This document shows, in pieces, positions 36,801 through 51,800 of a stretch of DNA of 64,000 bases (positions are counted from its first letter, which is position 1; each line of letters begins with the position of its first letter). The notes beneath the pieces are model-generated. The model worked only from the letters and a program-made list of their open reading frames with translations, did no database searches and was not told where the DNA came from. A program made the translations under genes and the position numbers. This DNA is from Isoperla grammatica (Eukaryota; Arthropoda; Insecta; Plecoptera; Perlodidae). The stretch spans positions 13,122,563 to 13,186,562 of the forward strand of contig OX246746.1 in assembly GCA_945910005.1 (NCBI GenBank), given 5' to 3'.

Positions 36801-39800
36801 TCAACATAATTAAATTGATTTTAAACATAAATACGTACTATTTGAAGCATGCGCCTTACATAATTGGAAAGATACAGTAACAGGTAACATATAAAAGTGA
36901 TTTTTGTTACATTTCGTTGAAAAAAAGTTTTTTAGATTCACTCCGTGAATACCATCATTTACGTCTGTCTACAGTACAACTTGTTAAAAAAATACCATTA
37001 AATTCTCAGAGTTTAAATTATTTAGTTTTTACATAAAGGCCTCAATTTCTTTCAAATTATGAGGTAAAATATGTTACCAGATTTTTGCAATTTATGTCGT
37101 TCCACCAGTTGCTTGAAATGCGATTGCAAAAATAATGTCAAGCCCCACCCATCCTGAAGTTGGATTCCGCCTTCAATAGATCTCGACGTTTACATGGCTA
37201 CCGTTAAAAAATTGGGCTCTTTGCGAGTTCCTAAACATGTAATTTTGTTAAGATAATACCCGGGTTTCAAAAATAGGTTGCCAGGTAGGCATCTACCCGG
37301 TTCCTACCCAGGTATCTGGATACTCGAACTAACCTAGGGTCCTTACATCTTTATTAACATCTATAGAGAAACAGTTCATTTTATCTTTGCATAACTACAA
37401 TACACCATGATGGAACAGTGGGCAGTTGCTTAGGTTGCACCTGCAATGACGCAATATTTCCGGTACTCACAGGAAATGATAAGATAAGACATTACGTTTC
37501 ACGGCTGACTATAGATCCGGATATGACACAAGATATGACTAACCTGTGGCCCATACTGACCATAACTTCGTGTTTGTGTGGCACAGAACATAGACTTCTG
37601 TCAAAATACCAACGAAAAACTGCTCTCACATATAGATCCATACATCTACGACTTGAGCATGTGAAATGTTTGTCCAATGCAGTTCAAGAGCTTTATCCAA
37701 GATAAATGAAGCCTTACAAAATTGAAATAAATCCACAGCTTAAATGTAAAAAGGAGAATCTTAGTTTAAAACTATGTGGTAGGTAGGATGGCACACAAAA
37801 TTGAAATAAATCCACAGCTTAAATGTAAAAAGGAAAATCTTAGTTTAAAACTACCGTATTTACACGCATATAAGCTGCGCTTTTTTCTTATTTTGTGTCT
37901 CTCAAAACCACCATGCGGCTTATTTTCGTAAGTGAAAAAAAAAAATTCCCGGGTTTACGGGTGTTATGTTCGAACCTGGCATCAAATTATTAGGCTACTG
38001 CGACAAAGTGAGTCATTCGTCGTCGTGTTTGTCGGGGCATTTGCGGCATTGATTGAGTATACAAAATGTACCAGATTTCGCGGGTTTCTACTTCATTCCC
38101 CCCCCCCCCCCCCTCCCCTCGTTAGAATTCTTTCCGTCGGCGAGGCTCATTCTCTTTCTCTCTCTCTCCCTCGCTCTACAGCATGATGTTTTGTTGGCCC
38201 GCTGCCAGCCGCTCGCGTACGCATCACCAACTCCACCCCTCCCCAAACCCCTATGCGCTCAGTGCATTAGCGGGCCAGCGGGATGCAGAGAACTACCTAC
38301 AGTACATTCCTCACATTAGCTCTTACACTCACGTAACCTCTATTACCGAATACCGCCAGTTCCTTATTACATACCAATTATAGTTCACATTATTTTATGG
38401 TCCTTTCTCGAATATAATAACTGCGGCTTATAAACGGAAACAAATTGTTTTCTGAAAAGTAAAGCTCAAAAAGTGCACTGCGGCTTATAATCGTATGCTG
38501 CCTTTATGCGTGTAAATACGGTATGTGGTAGGTATAGGCTTGGATGGTTTACCTTGTCAATCTTGAACGGGTTGCCAAACATGTGTTGCCGTACAGGGGT
38601 TGATTCTATCTCTCTCAGTGGCATGGGCATGCGCTTCAGGTACTCTTGGTAATTTCCCATCTGGTTGACAGGTAAATTGTGATCATTATCTGAAAAACGA
38701 AAGAAGATACAACATCAGCATGCTGTAAAAAATGCCACACATAATCACATACTACACATTTTACCATTTTACCACCATGCTTGGTAAATTTCTCTGACAG
38801 TAAATTTACCACCTCACACCCATAAAATGAAGTATCTTTCCAATCCTCCTGCATTTTACGTTTTCTAAGGTATGGCCAAAATAAACCTGTACTAACCGAT
38901 ATTGAAACTTTGTACTAAAACATAATCCATTTATAATTTTTTAACAACTTCGAGTTTAATTTAAATTAACCGGCTTGAAAGTTGAACATGGATGTACGTA
39001 ATGTGACAGTTTTTCATCTTCTTATACTTGTCTCGGTTTGCATTGATACACTCTACATTGTGGTAGAAAAATACCGGTTGCCAGTCACCACGTTAAACAA
39101 CACCAAATAGATGCCCATTAATTATTCATAAATATATCTACGTAATGTGATTTAATTACCGTTATCCGCATGTCGCCGCGAGTTGGGGTTGAAGAACCGA
39201 TCCCTCAGTAGATTGTACTGGTCGACAAGCTGGTTGCGAGGAATATCACCAGGGTTGAGATACACTTGCTGCGCTCGACTGGTTTGTGGGATACCCACTA
39301 CGAATCCTCCAAACTCATTCAGTTGCTCACGTAATGAAATGAATTTATCTAAAAATTGACACACATCAGAGTTAACATTTTTTTAAATGTATGTCACACA
39401 TAAAATAGATAAGTCTACAAAAAACATTCTGTATTTTTCTTTTAATTCCTTTTAGTTAACAGGAAAAAAGGTGCACCATATATATGCCCCTGGGTCATAA
39501 AGAAATTAGCTAATGGTGCCTCACTGAATTGCAAATATAGTTAACTGCATTTCTCTAGATTTTCATGCAACATTGTAATGATAGTAAAACCTTTAGGCCT
39601 ACAGATCCGCTATTCCTCATGACGCAAACAAATGTCTATGGTTTATGCAGAGGTGAACATTTTTGGAGTTTTTTTTTTGCCCATGCAAGTAAATGTCTAA
39701 ACATGGAGCAAATGGAAAACTAGTATTTTTTAAGCTTTACTAAAATATTTCATATTTTAAATACTATGAAGTACCTGTTAGTAAAATATTGGATACATCT

Positions 39801-42800
39801 AAATGAAATGTTGCCAATAGATCTAGTGATGTTTTTTCAGGGGGGGGGGGGGGGGAGATTGTATTGAACATCATCATTTTTAACAATAGTGACAATAACA
39901 ACTACTATCAATGAGGGGCTGAGGGCAAACACCAAAGAAGTTTTTCATTTAAAAAATGTGTACATCCGTCATATTCCTACTGGCACCAAAATATTGAAGC
40001 TACGCACTCCTAAATTTTTATTGAATTTGTCCATGCCTGGATATATGGGGTATTCAATTTTCACTGAATGTTTATTTTTTTTAATAAAAACCCAAGCAAA
40101 TTACCAGTCTAACTCACCTTGCAGTAAAGGATGAGAAACTAACTCCTTCCTTAGCGGTGATCTCGGTAGAACCCTCGCTCCCTCTTGCGTAGGTGTACTT
40201 TTTGTGGACGTCTTGCTTCCCACTTCGTTGCACATTCTGTCGAACTCAGACTTGGCCTGGTTCTTTAGTCTCTTCAGGTAGTTGAGAACGCTGTAGCTTA
40301 GAGAACTCTCCATCGCATCTGGGATCAATGTCTGGGCAAGACTGCCGGGAGTGCTCATTCGGATCAGCGCACGTTTCAAAGGCCCCGCATAATACGGCGG
40401 CATTGTACGCAAGTAGTTCTGAAACTGTGTCCTCCACTCGTTGGTAGGTTTCAGCCGGTGGACCTGCAAACAAAATTAAACAAATAGTATCAGCTACACG
40501 CATACTAACCGCACGGTTGTCGAGTTTCTAAGGGCACCGCACACCAGTTATCACTTCAATCTCAAAAACCATCGAGCACACATTTTAGAAAGGACTTTTG
40601 GTCTGTCTGGATGGTAAAGATTAAAGAACATTTTAATGCCATTTATTTGTAAACTCCAACTTAATAGAGGCACAGTTTGTAGTTAAAATATTCTATCCTT
40701 GACATAACACCCAAGCTGAAATACCAAAACATTATTCTGGGCCTTTATGACAGTTAAGAGTAGGCTACTGTCTTTGGGATGTGAGGTTAGGTTATGGAAT
40801 TGATTGGGCTTGCTCACAAGATCAATAACACACACCATATTCTGAGAGGTTAGTATTTACATGGGATTAATTCCTTCATAACAATTAAGTATGGTTTCAA
40901 TGATGGTTGTACAGTACATCAATGTGTGCAAGTATTTACAATGCAGAAAACAAATTAGAAGGAATCGATTCTTCAAATGTGGAATCGATTGATAAAGGAA
41001 TCTATAATTTCAAATCAATTAGTAATTGATTCCTACATGTACCTAATTAATTAATTGAATGTGCTACAGAGTGTAAGTGCTACTCACTACCAACAGAAAT
41101 GAGGTTGCCACTAGCAAAGGTTCTAAGACACCTAGGTATGCAATAGATGCCTAACATATAAGCAGTGTGGCTTACTTACAGGCATATTACTACTGGCAGG
41201 CTGCAAAACAACAACAAAAGTCATCAAAGAGTTTGTTGGCCCACTGTCTTTGAGCACAAGTAACAAAAGTGAAAGACATAAGCACATATGGGAGTGATGC
41301 TTGTTTGTGAAGAAGTCCAGTTTACGTGAAAGTGCGCGTAGCTTTAAATGAAGATTACGATATGTTATCTGAGAACCAGGAAAGCCAAGTCTGAGGCTCT
41401 TGATTCCAGACAAAGGCTTTAGTGCATTTGTTACTGGTGTAGAGTGAGGTGCTCCTTCAAGGTAACACTTAACAAAATGTTGAAGACAACATAAGAGGTT
41501 TTGTTTTGGTGATGAATGACTGTGAATGTGCCATGGATGTAGTTAGTGTTTGGCCACGTTCATGTGGTGATATGTTGTAAACGTGCCAAGTTGGGCACTT
41601 CGCAAAGAACGTAACCGTAATAAAGCTCGTGTTTCGTAGAATTATGGCAAAAGGCATCAGCACAGAGTGAAACTCAGAATGCCGCTCCCACAATATAATA
41701 TGCTGTACTATTAACTGTGTGCAAGCTGAGAGTTCCTTGCACAACAAAGGATATGTAACCGGCAACCGTGAATCATCATGCATCCGATCGCTGTCGCTTC
41801 CAAGACTAAAACGTTTTCTTTAATCTTTTATTGTAAAACCAACTACAAATCTATGTACAATAACGGCTAAAACGATGTAATATACTGTATACTGATATAT
41901 TAAGCCATGCAAATAACAAAGTAAAAGCAGATTAGGCTATCAATTGTTCTACACTTGGTCATAATACGAAATTAAGAATAAATGCAACCTAAAGATTATG
42001 GGATTAGGGTGAAATCAAATCTCTCCTGTGAATCATATTTAGATGGCTCAGGATAATTAATGGATATTGTGTTAATCTTTCATCAATCAATTATGCTTAT
42101 CAGCTTTACTGCTTGAATAGAATGCCAGTAAATCCCTAAAAGAAATCAAGAAGCAATAATGAAGACCCAGTAGAGATATACGGCCACATACGCTCCCCTC
42201 GTCTACGGAACAGCCGATTTTGGATGTGTAAACATACAGCTTTTATGTAAATACTAAATATTTACTTATATAGCCGATAGATTTCCTTCCACTATAAATT
42301 TTCAACTGGCACGTGTTGTTTTTGAAACCTTCGTTTGTTTTGCCAAAATAATGAGGTAAATATAGTAGTTCCGGTTTGCATGCTAGCATATTGTCGGTAG
42401 CGGGAATCGAGCTGGTGACCTACAGAATCAGAGCAATGTGCTAGAATTGAGATCTGTGCCACTCTATTCTTTATTAGGCCTACATCTTGGTACACCTACG
42501 CTTACCATACTTACGCCTACCTACGCTTGTGTTATATTAGCACAACTACGACGTAACTTAATAACTTAAGTTACTTAACACCTCATAATATGATTGTACA
42601 GTAAAACCCCGATGGATCGTTCCCGCATCGGTCGTTTTCCCGCCATGATCGCTATATTTAGAAAGTTTTTGTAAAAGTCCCATTTAAACAATGTTAAATT
42701 TTCCCGCATCCACCGTTCCTCAATCGATCGTTTTCCTCGCTGTATCGTTCAAAATGTTGCCATTCTCAATGTTAAATTTACCCTAATGGATCGTTTTCGA

Positions 42801-45800
42801 CCAACCGAGCGAGTATGTGAGGCCTGTGCTGTTCCACCACTGATATCTCCTTCCAAACCCGCTACTGAACTGGCAACAGCGGACTGGCTATAAATAGACC
42901 GCCAATGAATAGACCGGTTCCTCCCCCCCCCCCCCCCCCCTCCCACACTCCGGAGCGCGCCCAAGCATCGTCGCATCGTTGAGTCATTGTGTTTGTACAA
43001 TGCTCGAGCCTTCACAACAGCTAGCCAACCCCCTCCCTCCACTTTCAACCTGTTGCTGCAGGCTTTGTTTGTTCAGTCCAGTTCAGTCTTTCCGAGTTCA
43101 CCGACCGTGTTTAGTTAAAATGGCAGTGTGTTTCATTTACGCGCGAGTGTTTTGCTAATAATATTGCGATGTTCTAGTGTCGTGTTTTCTAAGAGATTGT
43201 ATTTTTGTTTTATTGAGTTGAGGCATGAAGTCGAGTGCGTAGAACCGTGGACTCGTGGAGATTAGTTATCTGTGCGTAGAGTGATTTGTTAGCTTTCTCA
43301 ACTTCTCCAGCTGTTGGAGGGCGTGGCCTCCACTGTCGTCTGCACTGTGTGCCCGAGTGGCAGAGTAGGCGGGCCTGACACATCGCGAATGTGGCGGCCA
43401 GCTGTAGCTTATAGTTGCCTACAGTACAACGTACGGTAGGCTTAGCCGTCTGAATTAACTTACTTCACCTACATATTTTAACTTCATTGTGCATATTTAA
43501 CTTACTTGTTAACACCATTAAATAACTAAATTGGTATATTCTTGTGTGACTAATTATTTCAAATGAAAAACCCTAGAAAAATCCTTTTTTTAATTTTTTT
43601 TTTTTTTTATATACCTAACTAGGCTTATTACATCGTTTTATTGAATTTCCCGTTTTGACCGTTTTCCTCGATCCATCGTTTTTTTGTACTCTACCATGGA
43701 AAACGATCGATAGGGGTTTTACTGTACTGTCAATGTCAATGTGTGAAGTATAAAACTGTTTCAAGTGTGAAAACTGGGAACAAAATTTGTAACAACTGCA
43801 CAATGCAATCTTTCACACCACCCTCCCTTCCTTGACTTGCTCATGTTAGCAGTTAAGACCACTACTTGTACGACACAATATTGCCAAGCATACACTGTTG
43901 CAAAGACTTCTCCATTTCATAAAATGTTATAATTCAAATCATTTTGGAAGAATATGTTTTATTACGGGATACATATATGAATGTGTGGGTACATTTTACA
44001 AGTAGGTGCAAATTATGTTTCTTTATTCTAAAAATTGTAGGGCTATGGGAAAAAGATCTCTACTCCAAAACAGAAATGGGAAACAGTTAATACTACATAG
44101 TACTATATAGGAATAAATGGTTCGACATGTTAGAAATTATTTAAGAAAAGAAGTCTATAGTTCATAAAAAATACTATATAACACTATTAAAGCGCATTCA
44201 CAAACCAATGTTGACAAAAATACATATTTGTGTGTGTTAGCAATCCTTACCTTGAATAGCTCATCTAACAGTGGTAATAAGACTGGGTAGTTGTACGGCA
44301 TGACGAAGAGATTTACGCAGGTAAGATTAGTGCTGGCTTTCAAGTAGCCAAAGGGATGCCCAACTTCCGAATTTTTATAGCTGTTTGCAACAAAGACCTG
44401 TAAAAACAGAACATCAACTTTGTTAAACATTGTCCAATTTATGTAGTTGTATAATGCACAGATAGGATGACTTGACACTTTCCTAATCCATTCCCAATTA
44501 TGTTGGATGACATCAAATTTTATAGCAAGAAAATCACAGCAACTTGTTGGTAGTCTTTCTAGACTAAATAGCTATATAAAGCACTTTGACAGGGCTCTAC
44601 TGATGTTTAATAACCAACTAGTATGGCCAACCCACCTGCCAGCAGACCGTTGGTTGCTTGCGCGCTAAGATGTACTGTGTTAGAGGACTGGGCTCCAGTT
44701 CATATTTATCAAATGGTAGGTTTTCTATCACCATCGGCTCTTGACTTGTACAAGTAAACTTGACATTTGGGTGGGCTGATCGAGGTGGCAACGATGCGCT
44801 GTTCAGGTCTGGCCAGAAGTTCTCGGGGATTGGCCAGTAGCCCACAGCAAAACCCTAAAACATAACGTAAGTACGTACTCGTTAGATATTGTCGAATAAG
44901 TAAGGTGGGGAAAATATACACGAATAACACAAATACAATATAAATGCGATGTGTCCAGGGATGCAGTAGTAAGGACATTAAATGCGTAACTGCAACAACC
45001 GTAAAATAATCTGAATGTAATTGCGTGAGAGAGACAGGATGCCAATGACTTAACCATCACCCTTAGAATCTAGTAAGCTTCGCAAGCCTTTTGGCACTCT
45101 CTTATTAACAATAAGGAATTATAACTTGACTTTGATGATATAAAATCGAGCTAGACCATTTTGCAGTACAGCAATTACTAAAGAATGGAACAATGGGCTT
45201 AAAGTCGGGTATTTGTTTTAATTTGGTTCTCCTTCCCAATTTGTTTAACATATCTACAATAAAATTATAAAATTATAGCATAGCATATTATTAGTTTTGG
45301 TTACAGATTCAATTACGTTTTTACAAACTTGATTAATTACACTTTAAAAAATTATACGTATGTTCTCTTTTCACCTCACTTTGTATGTTATAAAGTCCAT
45401 ACGCCTACCCAGAATATAACACACACTTTTCCGAGTTGCTGTTTTGGTGACTCGTTCCATATAGTAGGCCTATCATTAAGTAGTTTGATTTTTATTCTAT
45501 GGCAACCCAATTACCCAATAAACAAGGTAGGCCTAACATAGGCCCCTACCTTTTGTGCAGATCGGGCTACGTATATCAATCTTCGACAGTTGTGCCATGC
45601 AGATGGGGATAGAGCCAGGCTAAGAGAAATTGAAGAGGTAGTTTGGCTACTTGAACGTGAGCCGTTTCCATCTTGCGAACAGTTGGGTGACGTGAGCGGT
45701 AACCACTCGTTGTTCTCTTCTTGCGAATCTGGTTCACTTTTCACTGAAATAATGAAGGACAAAGTTAGAGGCCATCATGGTATTAGGCCTACAGCCTTAT

Positions 45801-48800
45801 GATTTGCATTACAGTATGTGCAAATGTCTTCAGTAAAATGTAATTAAATTAATACTTGTAAAATAAACAATTTATCACATTAGAAAGGAAAACAGGTGCC
45901 AACCATTTCCCTACAGCCAAGTGTGTAATGTACAAAATTAGAACGAAACTTTGTAACTTAAAAAAACGACGGATACGTTTTTAGATTTTCGCCACAAGAT
46001 TTTCTTTCCATAATTTACGTCCTACAAAATGTTCAAATTTTCATTACACTTTTGTGAAGAAACTAAGGTTTTTAGAATGTATTTCTACAGTATTGATGCG
46101 CACACAACTTGTTGCCTCAGAGTTGAGCTAATGAGCCACTAAGATATTTGTAATTAGTTCAGTTACCACTTCAAATATACAACGTTGGTCGCTCTACGGC
46201 TACTGTTGCACGACATGCATCGTATATGTGCAGACGAGCGAAACATGATCAAAGCTACGTTATGTGCAAACGTTATACTGGGCAATACGACACAGACAAA
46301 CGACCGTTGATGTCGGGACTTTATCTCACACGATACACTCAATGCCAGAAGTCCCGTCAAGAGTTTGGTTACCTTCGGGTGGTAGCGGTTCCGGTCCGAT
46401 CTTTTCAAAGTTAATTACTACGCCACTTTGCACTTTCTGTACTAGACTGTCTATGCACTGAATCATGATCCTGTGCGATGTGATGCAGTAGCTCCGTCCA
46501 CCAGTGACCTCACACATAGCATCGATGGGGGAAGTGTCTGACGGGACCAGTCCGATGTTTTGTTCCAGTGCCGGAGTCCCGGGGAGGCGGAGCACCAACG
46601 AGAAGAGCCTCTGGTCCCAACGGAAAGGCTCTCTAGTCAACTCGGACCCAGGGATCGGCGAATGCATCGGAAGGTTGAACTGGAAAAATGTTTTAACGAT
46701 TAAAACGCGTACATAAATGTGCATATTAATGAAAACCATCCCACTAAACAGCTTTTATCACTGCCACACAACTTGCAGCATTTGCCAGACATAGCTAACC
46801 AGTACAATACTAGTAAAATAAATACATGATATATGCATAATGATTGAATTATTGATAACAAAAATCATGTCAGTAGTAATTAACAAGACAGCCTCAAGGG
46901 ATGTACAGAACAGTATGTCAAAATGACGTATGCAGCTAATGGCAAGATACTTCACCACAGCGAATCTTGTTCTTCTGGTGTTCTTCACACCAAAGGAGGA
47001 AATTGAAAATCGGTTTCTAATGTCCCCATTTGCCTGAACTGTACCAGGAACACGAAGCATACTGTGAATTATGGTACTTTTAAATAAGTTGCAGTCATCA
47101 TTGACAGGTTAACATAGTGCTGTAGTGTTTTAGTAGTTTAGTTAGTGACAGATTTAAGTACTAAGTAAGTAAGTAAGTATTAATTTGTTTTATATTATAT
47201 TTATACATATATATTTCATATTTGCAACAGGACTGAGCTCCCACTAGTGCAAACTTAATAGATGTACCATATGCTACAAAGTGATTGATTAGAAAAGTAC
47301 AAAGGCCACTGTCAGCTTTACGTTGCATCCAAAAAGACAGTGTAACTTTGACCAATGATAGGTTCTTCCACTAACCTGGCCGGACTGTTAAACAGTTGAC
47401 GAAAAGAACAAAGCTGTTTAAACAAGCTTACAATCTCAGCGGTCACACTCCCTCCTCCTGACCTAGCCGGTCGTTCGGCGTTGGTATGGGAAGCTGCCAC
47501 AGCTGGGCTGCTCATGCTTTACACCATTTCTACTCAACTCACTTGCCTACTGCTCCAACTAGGCTATTAGTCACTAGTGTAGTGGATCATTGATCCGTTG
47601 TGTGTACAATGCACTGCACGTAGCATTTGTTCTCGTTCGTGATCCAATTCAGTTGAGTTAGGCATTGTTTTCAACCTTTAGGTTTGTTATAAAACTTTTT
47701 TGTGGACTGGAAAGGAATAGGAATGTGTACGAATATGATTATTGGAATACAGAGAATATGGATGGGAGAATATGATTATTGTATGTTAGGATAGTATTAT
47801 CAACAAGCCTATGTCATTCATATGGCTCCTAAGTAAAATGAAGACCTATTACAACAATAAATTTAACTATGAATGCTTACATCTTCTTGAATGCCCGAGA
47901 GACTCGTCAGTTTTCCTCCGTCAGTGATCACGACTATAACGGATGGTTCCAGAAAGAATGGACAACGCCCTTGACCGTACGTATCAATACCAGATTGCAT
48001 TCGATTAATGTTCAAAAGATCAAATGCGTTTTTCAATGCAGGTCCCATCGTTGTAAGTCCATCGCTTCTTAAGTTTTTTAGTTCGTTCATGAAAGTGGCA
48101 AGGTTTTCTTTCCAACCAGCCTAGAAGGAAGAAAGCAAACACATTAGTTAACTATTACAACAGTACAGCTGAGCAGTGGCGAAAACACCTTGACCAGATA
48201 TGCTCCAAATCTTCAAAACTCTTGTCTCAATACAGGAAGACAAGCATATATTAATACCTCATTTGCAAGGTACCTAGTTATCTCAGTTCTACCAATAAAA
48301 ACAACCAAACATATCTGGTTGCCAGAAACGATCTAAAGCTCGGGGTTACGAGATTACCAAGTGTTCACATCTGTTCCTTGAAATCCTTACCACAGTCGTG
48401 CGCTGCTGGTTACCATAGCTACCGTCTTCTGCATGGAGACTGTTGTACAAGATCCATCTCTTACGGAGTTTATATAGCGAGCTACCTGACCGTCAGGGAA
48501 AATGCAACATTCTCATCAACAGTTTTTAATCATTTTTTTTTTTTTATCACATGCACTTATCGCCGCAGACAGTATTATAGTTTTTACGAGGCAGTACTTT
48601 CGTCTGTAGCTGTACTCGTGTAATCTATAGCCTACTGTACCAGCTAGGTGAGTGGTGAGGTGAGTCAACCAATTTATATTACTATAAAGGCATACATAAA
48701 CAATTTGAATAATGGGTTACTAAATTCTGCTTGTTTGGATTTCCTCTCGAAGACCGACCATACATCCTTGGTATAGACCAATCTGTTTATAGGCCTAATA

Positions 48801-51800
48801 CAACGTGTAAACAAATGTTGAACAGGTGTGGTATTTGTAGCCCTAGCTGTGTGTAAACTACGAACATGCTGTATATTATTCTGAACGTTGACATACCCAT
48901 TTCATAAGAGTACTTTCAGTTGATTTATGCTATGTCTTAGACATGTATTATGACTGAGTTAGGTGCATACATACAAAATAAAATAAACTGATTTTGTGAT
49001 GGGGGTCCACAGATTACACACCTAGTTGCAATGAAACCAATAACCAAACAGCATGAAAAGAAGACTATCCCTAGTTGGATTTGTTTGATAACATTGAGTA
49101 CCGGTACTCATTACATACAATCTACAGAATGCCAAGATTTATAACGGTGATCATTAATCACTATTCATAACATTTCTTGGTAATGTGCCTTAGCCTGTAG
49201 AGAAGCACGTAATCATACTTGAGGAATGCAAATGCCAGTGTTGCCTCAACATATCAATACCTACATTCTATGAAAATGAAACAAAGGATGTTTTCATAGC
49301 GTGATTACACACAACAAATCTAGGTAGGGATAGCAAACAGAAAATTCTTAGAATGGTGTAATCAAACTATTTATTACAACGTATAGTTTCCAGTTCCCAT
49401 CCCATGATACCTGAGTACAAAAAAAAATTCAAGTTCATCCACCATATAGTTTCCAGTTCCCATGATACCCGAGTACAAAAAAAAATTCAAGTTCAGCCAC
49501 AACGTGATAAAATGTGCAGTTTTAGAAACTTAGTTGTTGTACCTTCATCCCAATTTACCAGCAGTTCAAATATTGTGATTCACTATTATTTTTATTTTTA
49601 ATAAAATTATATTTATTTCCATCAAAAATATATTTTAAACATATTACTATATGGCCCCAATAGGTAAAAATCAAACATGTGTGTGTATGTAGGCCTAAGC
49701 CTCATGTGTGCATATGTAAATATTTACACTCCCTCAATCACAATTCTAATTTCTATCATCTAATTTCTATCCAGCATTCGATGGAACTATGCAGTATTAA
49801 ATATTATCAAGATCCAAATCTACAGATTTTCTAAAAAAAAAAAGGATTACGAAAGTATGCCTCTTACATTTGGATAAAATAAGACAATTTGAAATATTAA
49901 TGAAATCGTATATATTTTATCCAAATACTATCATGTTGCATCCTGTTTCAGAATGATGCACCTAGTGGTATGCTGCTGTGTTCTGCATTAGAAGTAGGAA
50001 TAAACCCGCTAGACCAAGGGGCAAGGAGATCGCACTTCAACTCAAATTCCCGAATTTCTAAACTGTATCAATTTTTTTCGTGAACTGTCTCTACAGTCTA
50101 CAACGGTGAAAAAAGTAGTAAACTATCTTGAATGGAAAAGCACGCGGCTTGTGCATATTATTCTTTTATAGTCAGTATTTTTCTTTGATGAAGCGCCGCC
50201 CGCAAAATAGTACATAGACTCTAGCCGCCGTGTAATTAGAGCAGGGCAGGGGGGTGGGGGGGGGGGGGGGGGGGCGCTTAGCTGTATGGCCTACCTTAGC
50301 CTATTGCGTCTCTGATTCGATTACAAGTTGCAGCTTACCAGAACGCGAATGTATAGAAAATCCCTGGAAATTCTAAACATCGCCATTATTCCTACCTATC
50401 GTCGTTTGCCTAAGATCCATTTGAATAAATAAACTCATTCAACAATGATTGTTGCCTGGTGCCTTGACCGTTAGCTGCATCTCGTAAGGGGAGGGGACAG
50501 TCTCTGGAACGGTCATAATCTTTGATCTCGGCCGCCTGCTCTATGGTTCTTTACCTGGTTTCGATAAATACTGTAAAATATCATCAGGTTGGTCAAAAGC
50601 TAATTGTCAAACAACTAAGATAATTAAACATCACAACTGCTGCGACTAAACCTCACTTTGACTTTTTTGCTTGTGTAAATGAAGAAAGCGATACTTATCG
50701 GTTGATTCGACAACCAACTTGTTTTTTTGTACTTGAACGGGTAGGGTAAGCCTGTCCGGGTCGTAAAAATGTCAGGTTTTGTCATTCCCAAAAGAAGTGA
50801 ATCGCTTGTCCCAATCCAGATCGCACGGTACAATAGTTTCAAAGAATTTTTTATCTGCTGATTGCAGGTACTAGTTACTATAGATCGAACACAAAAATAC
50901 CTTAAAACCCGGTTACGAACGGGTTCCGAAGTGGAAGAACAGGTTTTTAACATTGATGACCGATGTCATCACTACCCTATAGGCTACTAATCTTACACCG
51001 ACCTCCGATCTGTATCTACCACCCCGTTCGTGCAAGCCGTTTCATTGAAAATCAACAGATTCCTCGCGTTCTCTGGTAAATTCTTCACAAATTAGAACAA
51101 CCGAAAATCTGCTTATAAGATAATGAACATTTAATTCACAATATTATCATAAAATCAACACTCTCCAAGCACACATACGGTACATAGAACGACATCCTAA
51201 AAACAAAACTTGCTTTACATCTTAAAAAAACAACCAGCGCGCCACATACCGCAGACTTCCGGTGCTGCCCCCTATTGTTAGATATTACGAAATACGAACC
51301 ACAACCGATCCTCAATGGACGCTTTGTAACATATACGTTCCTAGATTGTAACTGGCAACTTATTGTAATATAATTATCATTTACCAAGTAAGACAGTGCC
51401 AAGTAAATAAACCAGAGGTATGTCTGACCACAAGTTAATTATTATATAACCTATTAGTTGTAAGAACCCAAACAAGACACGTTCTCTCACACATTCGTAA
51501 CGGCAGCCCTCTGCTTAGTAGGCCTAGCCACATGTGGCCTAGCCTAGCGGCCCTAGCTGATCCAAGCCAATGGGTTTCCAATGCCCAAGCCTCTTTAGTC
51601 ACGCCCGCGCGCTATAATGAGGCATTTCCAGGTATCCAACCCAAGGGCAAAGATTATCCTTAATAGATCTGTTTCAAGTAGGGTGCCCAGACATCCCGCG
51701 TTTGACGGGAAAGTAGATTAGATTAGGTTAGATTAGATTAAACACTTAAAGGCTGCAAATGGGCCACAACTACCCGGTGGCAACCTATCCAAACCTCCCC

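Noticed and set aside
40940..41040. Possible small element with repeated AATCGATT and AATTGATT
   Set aside because: No terminal inverted repeat with target duplication could be defined.
41132..41783. Two minus-strand frames of about 100 codons in INTS6 intron 7
   Set aside because: No homology recognised and no phase-compatible splice sites linking them to INTS6.
50624..50953. 109-codon minus-strand frame in INTS6 intron 2
   Set aside because: No recognised motif and no evident splice or start context; a chance frame cannot be excluded, so it is not called a gene.
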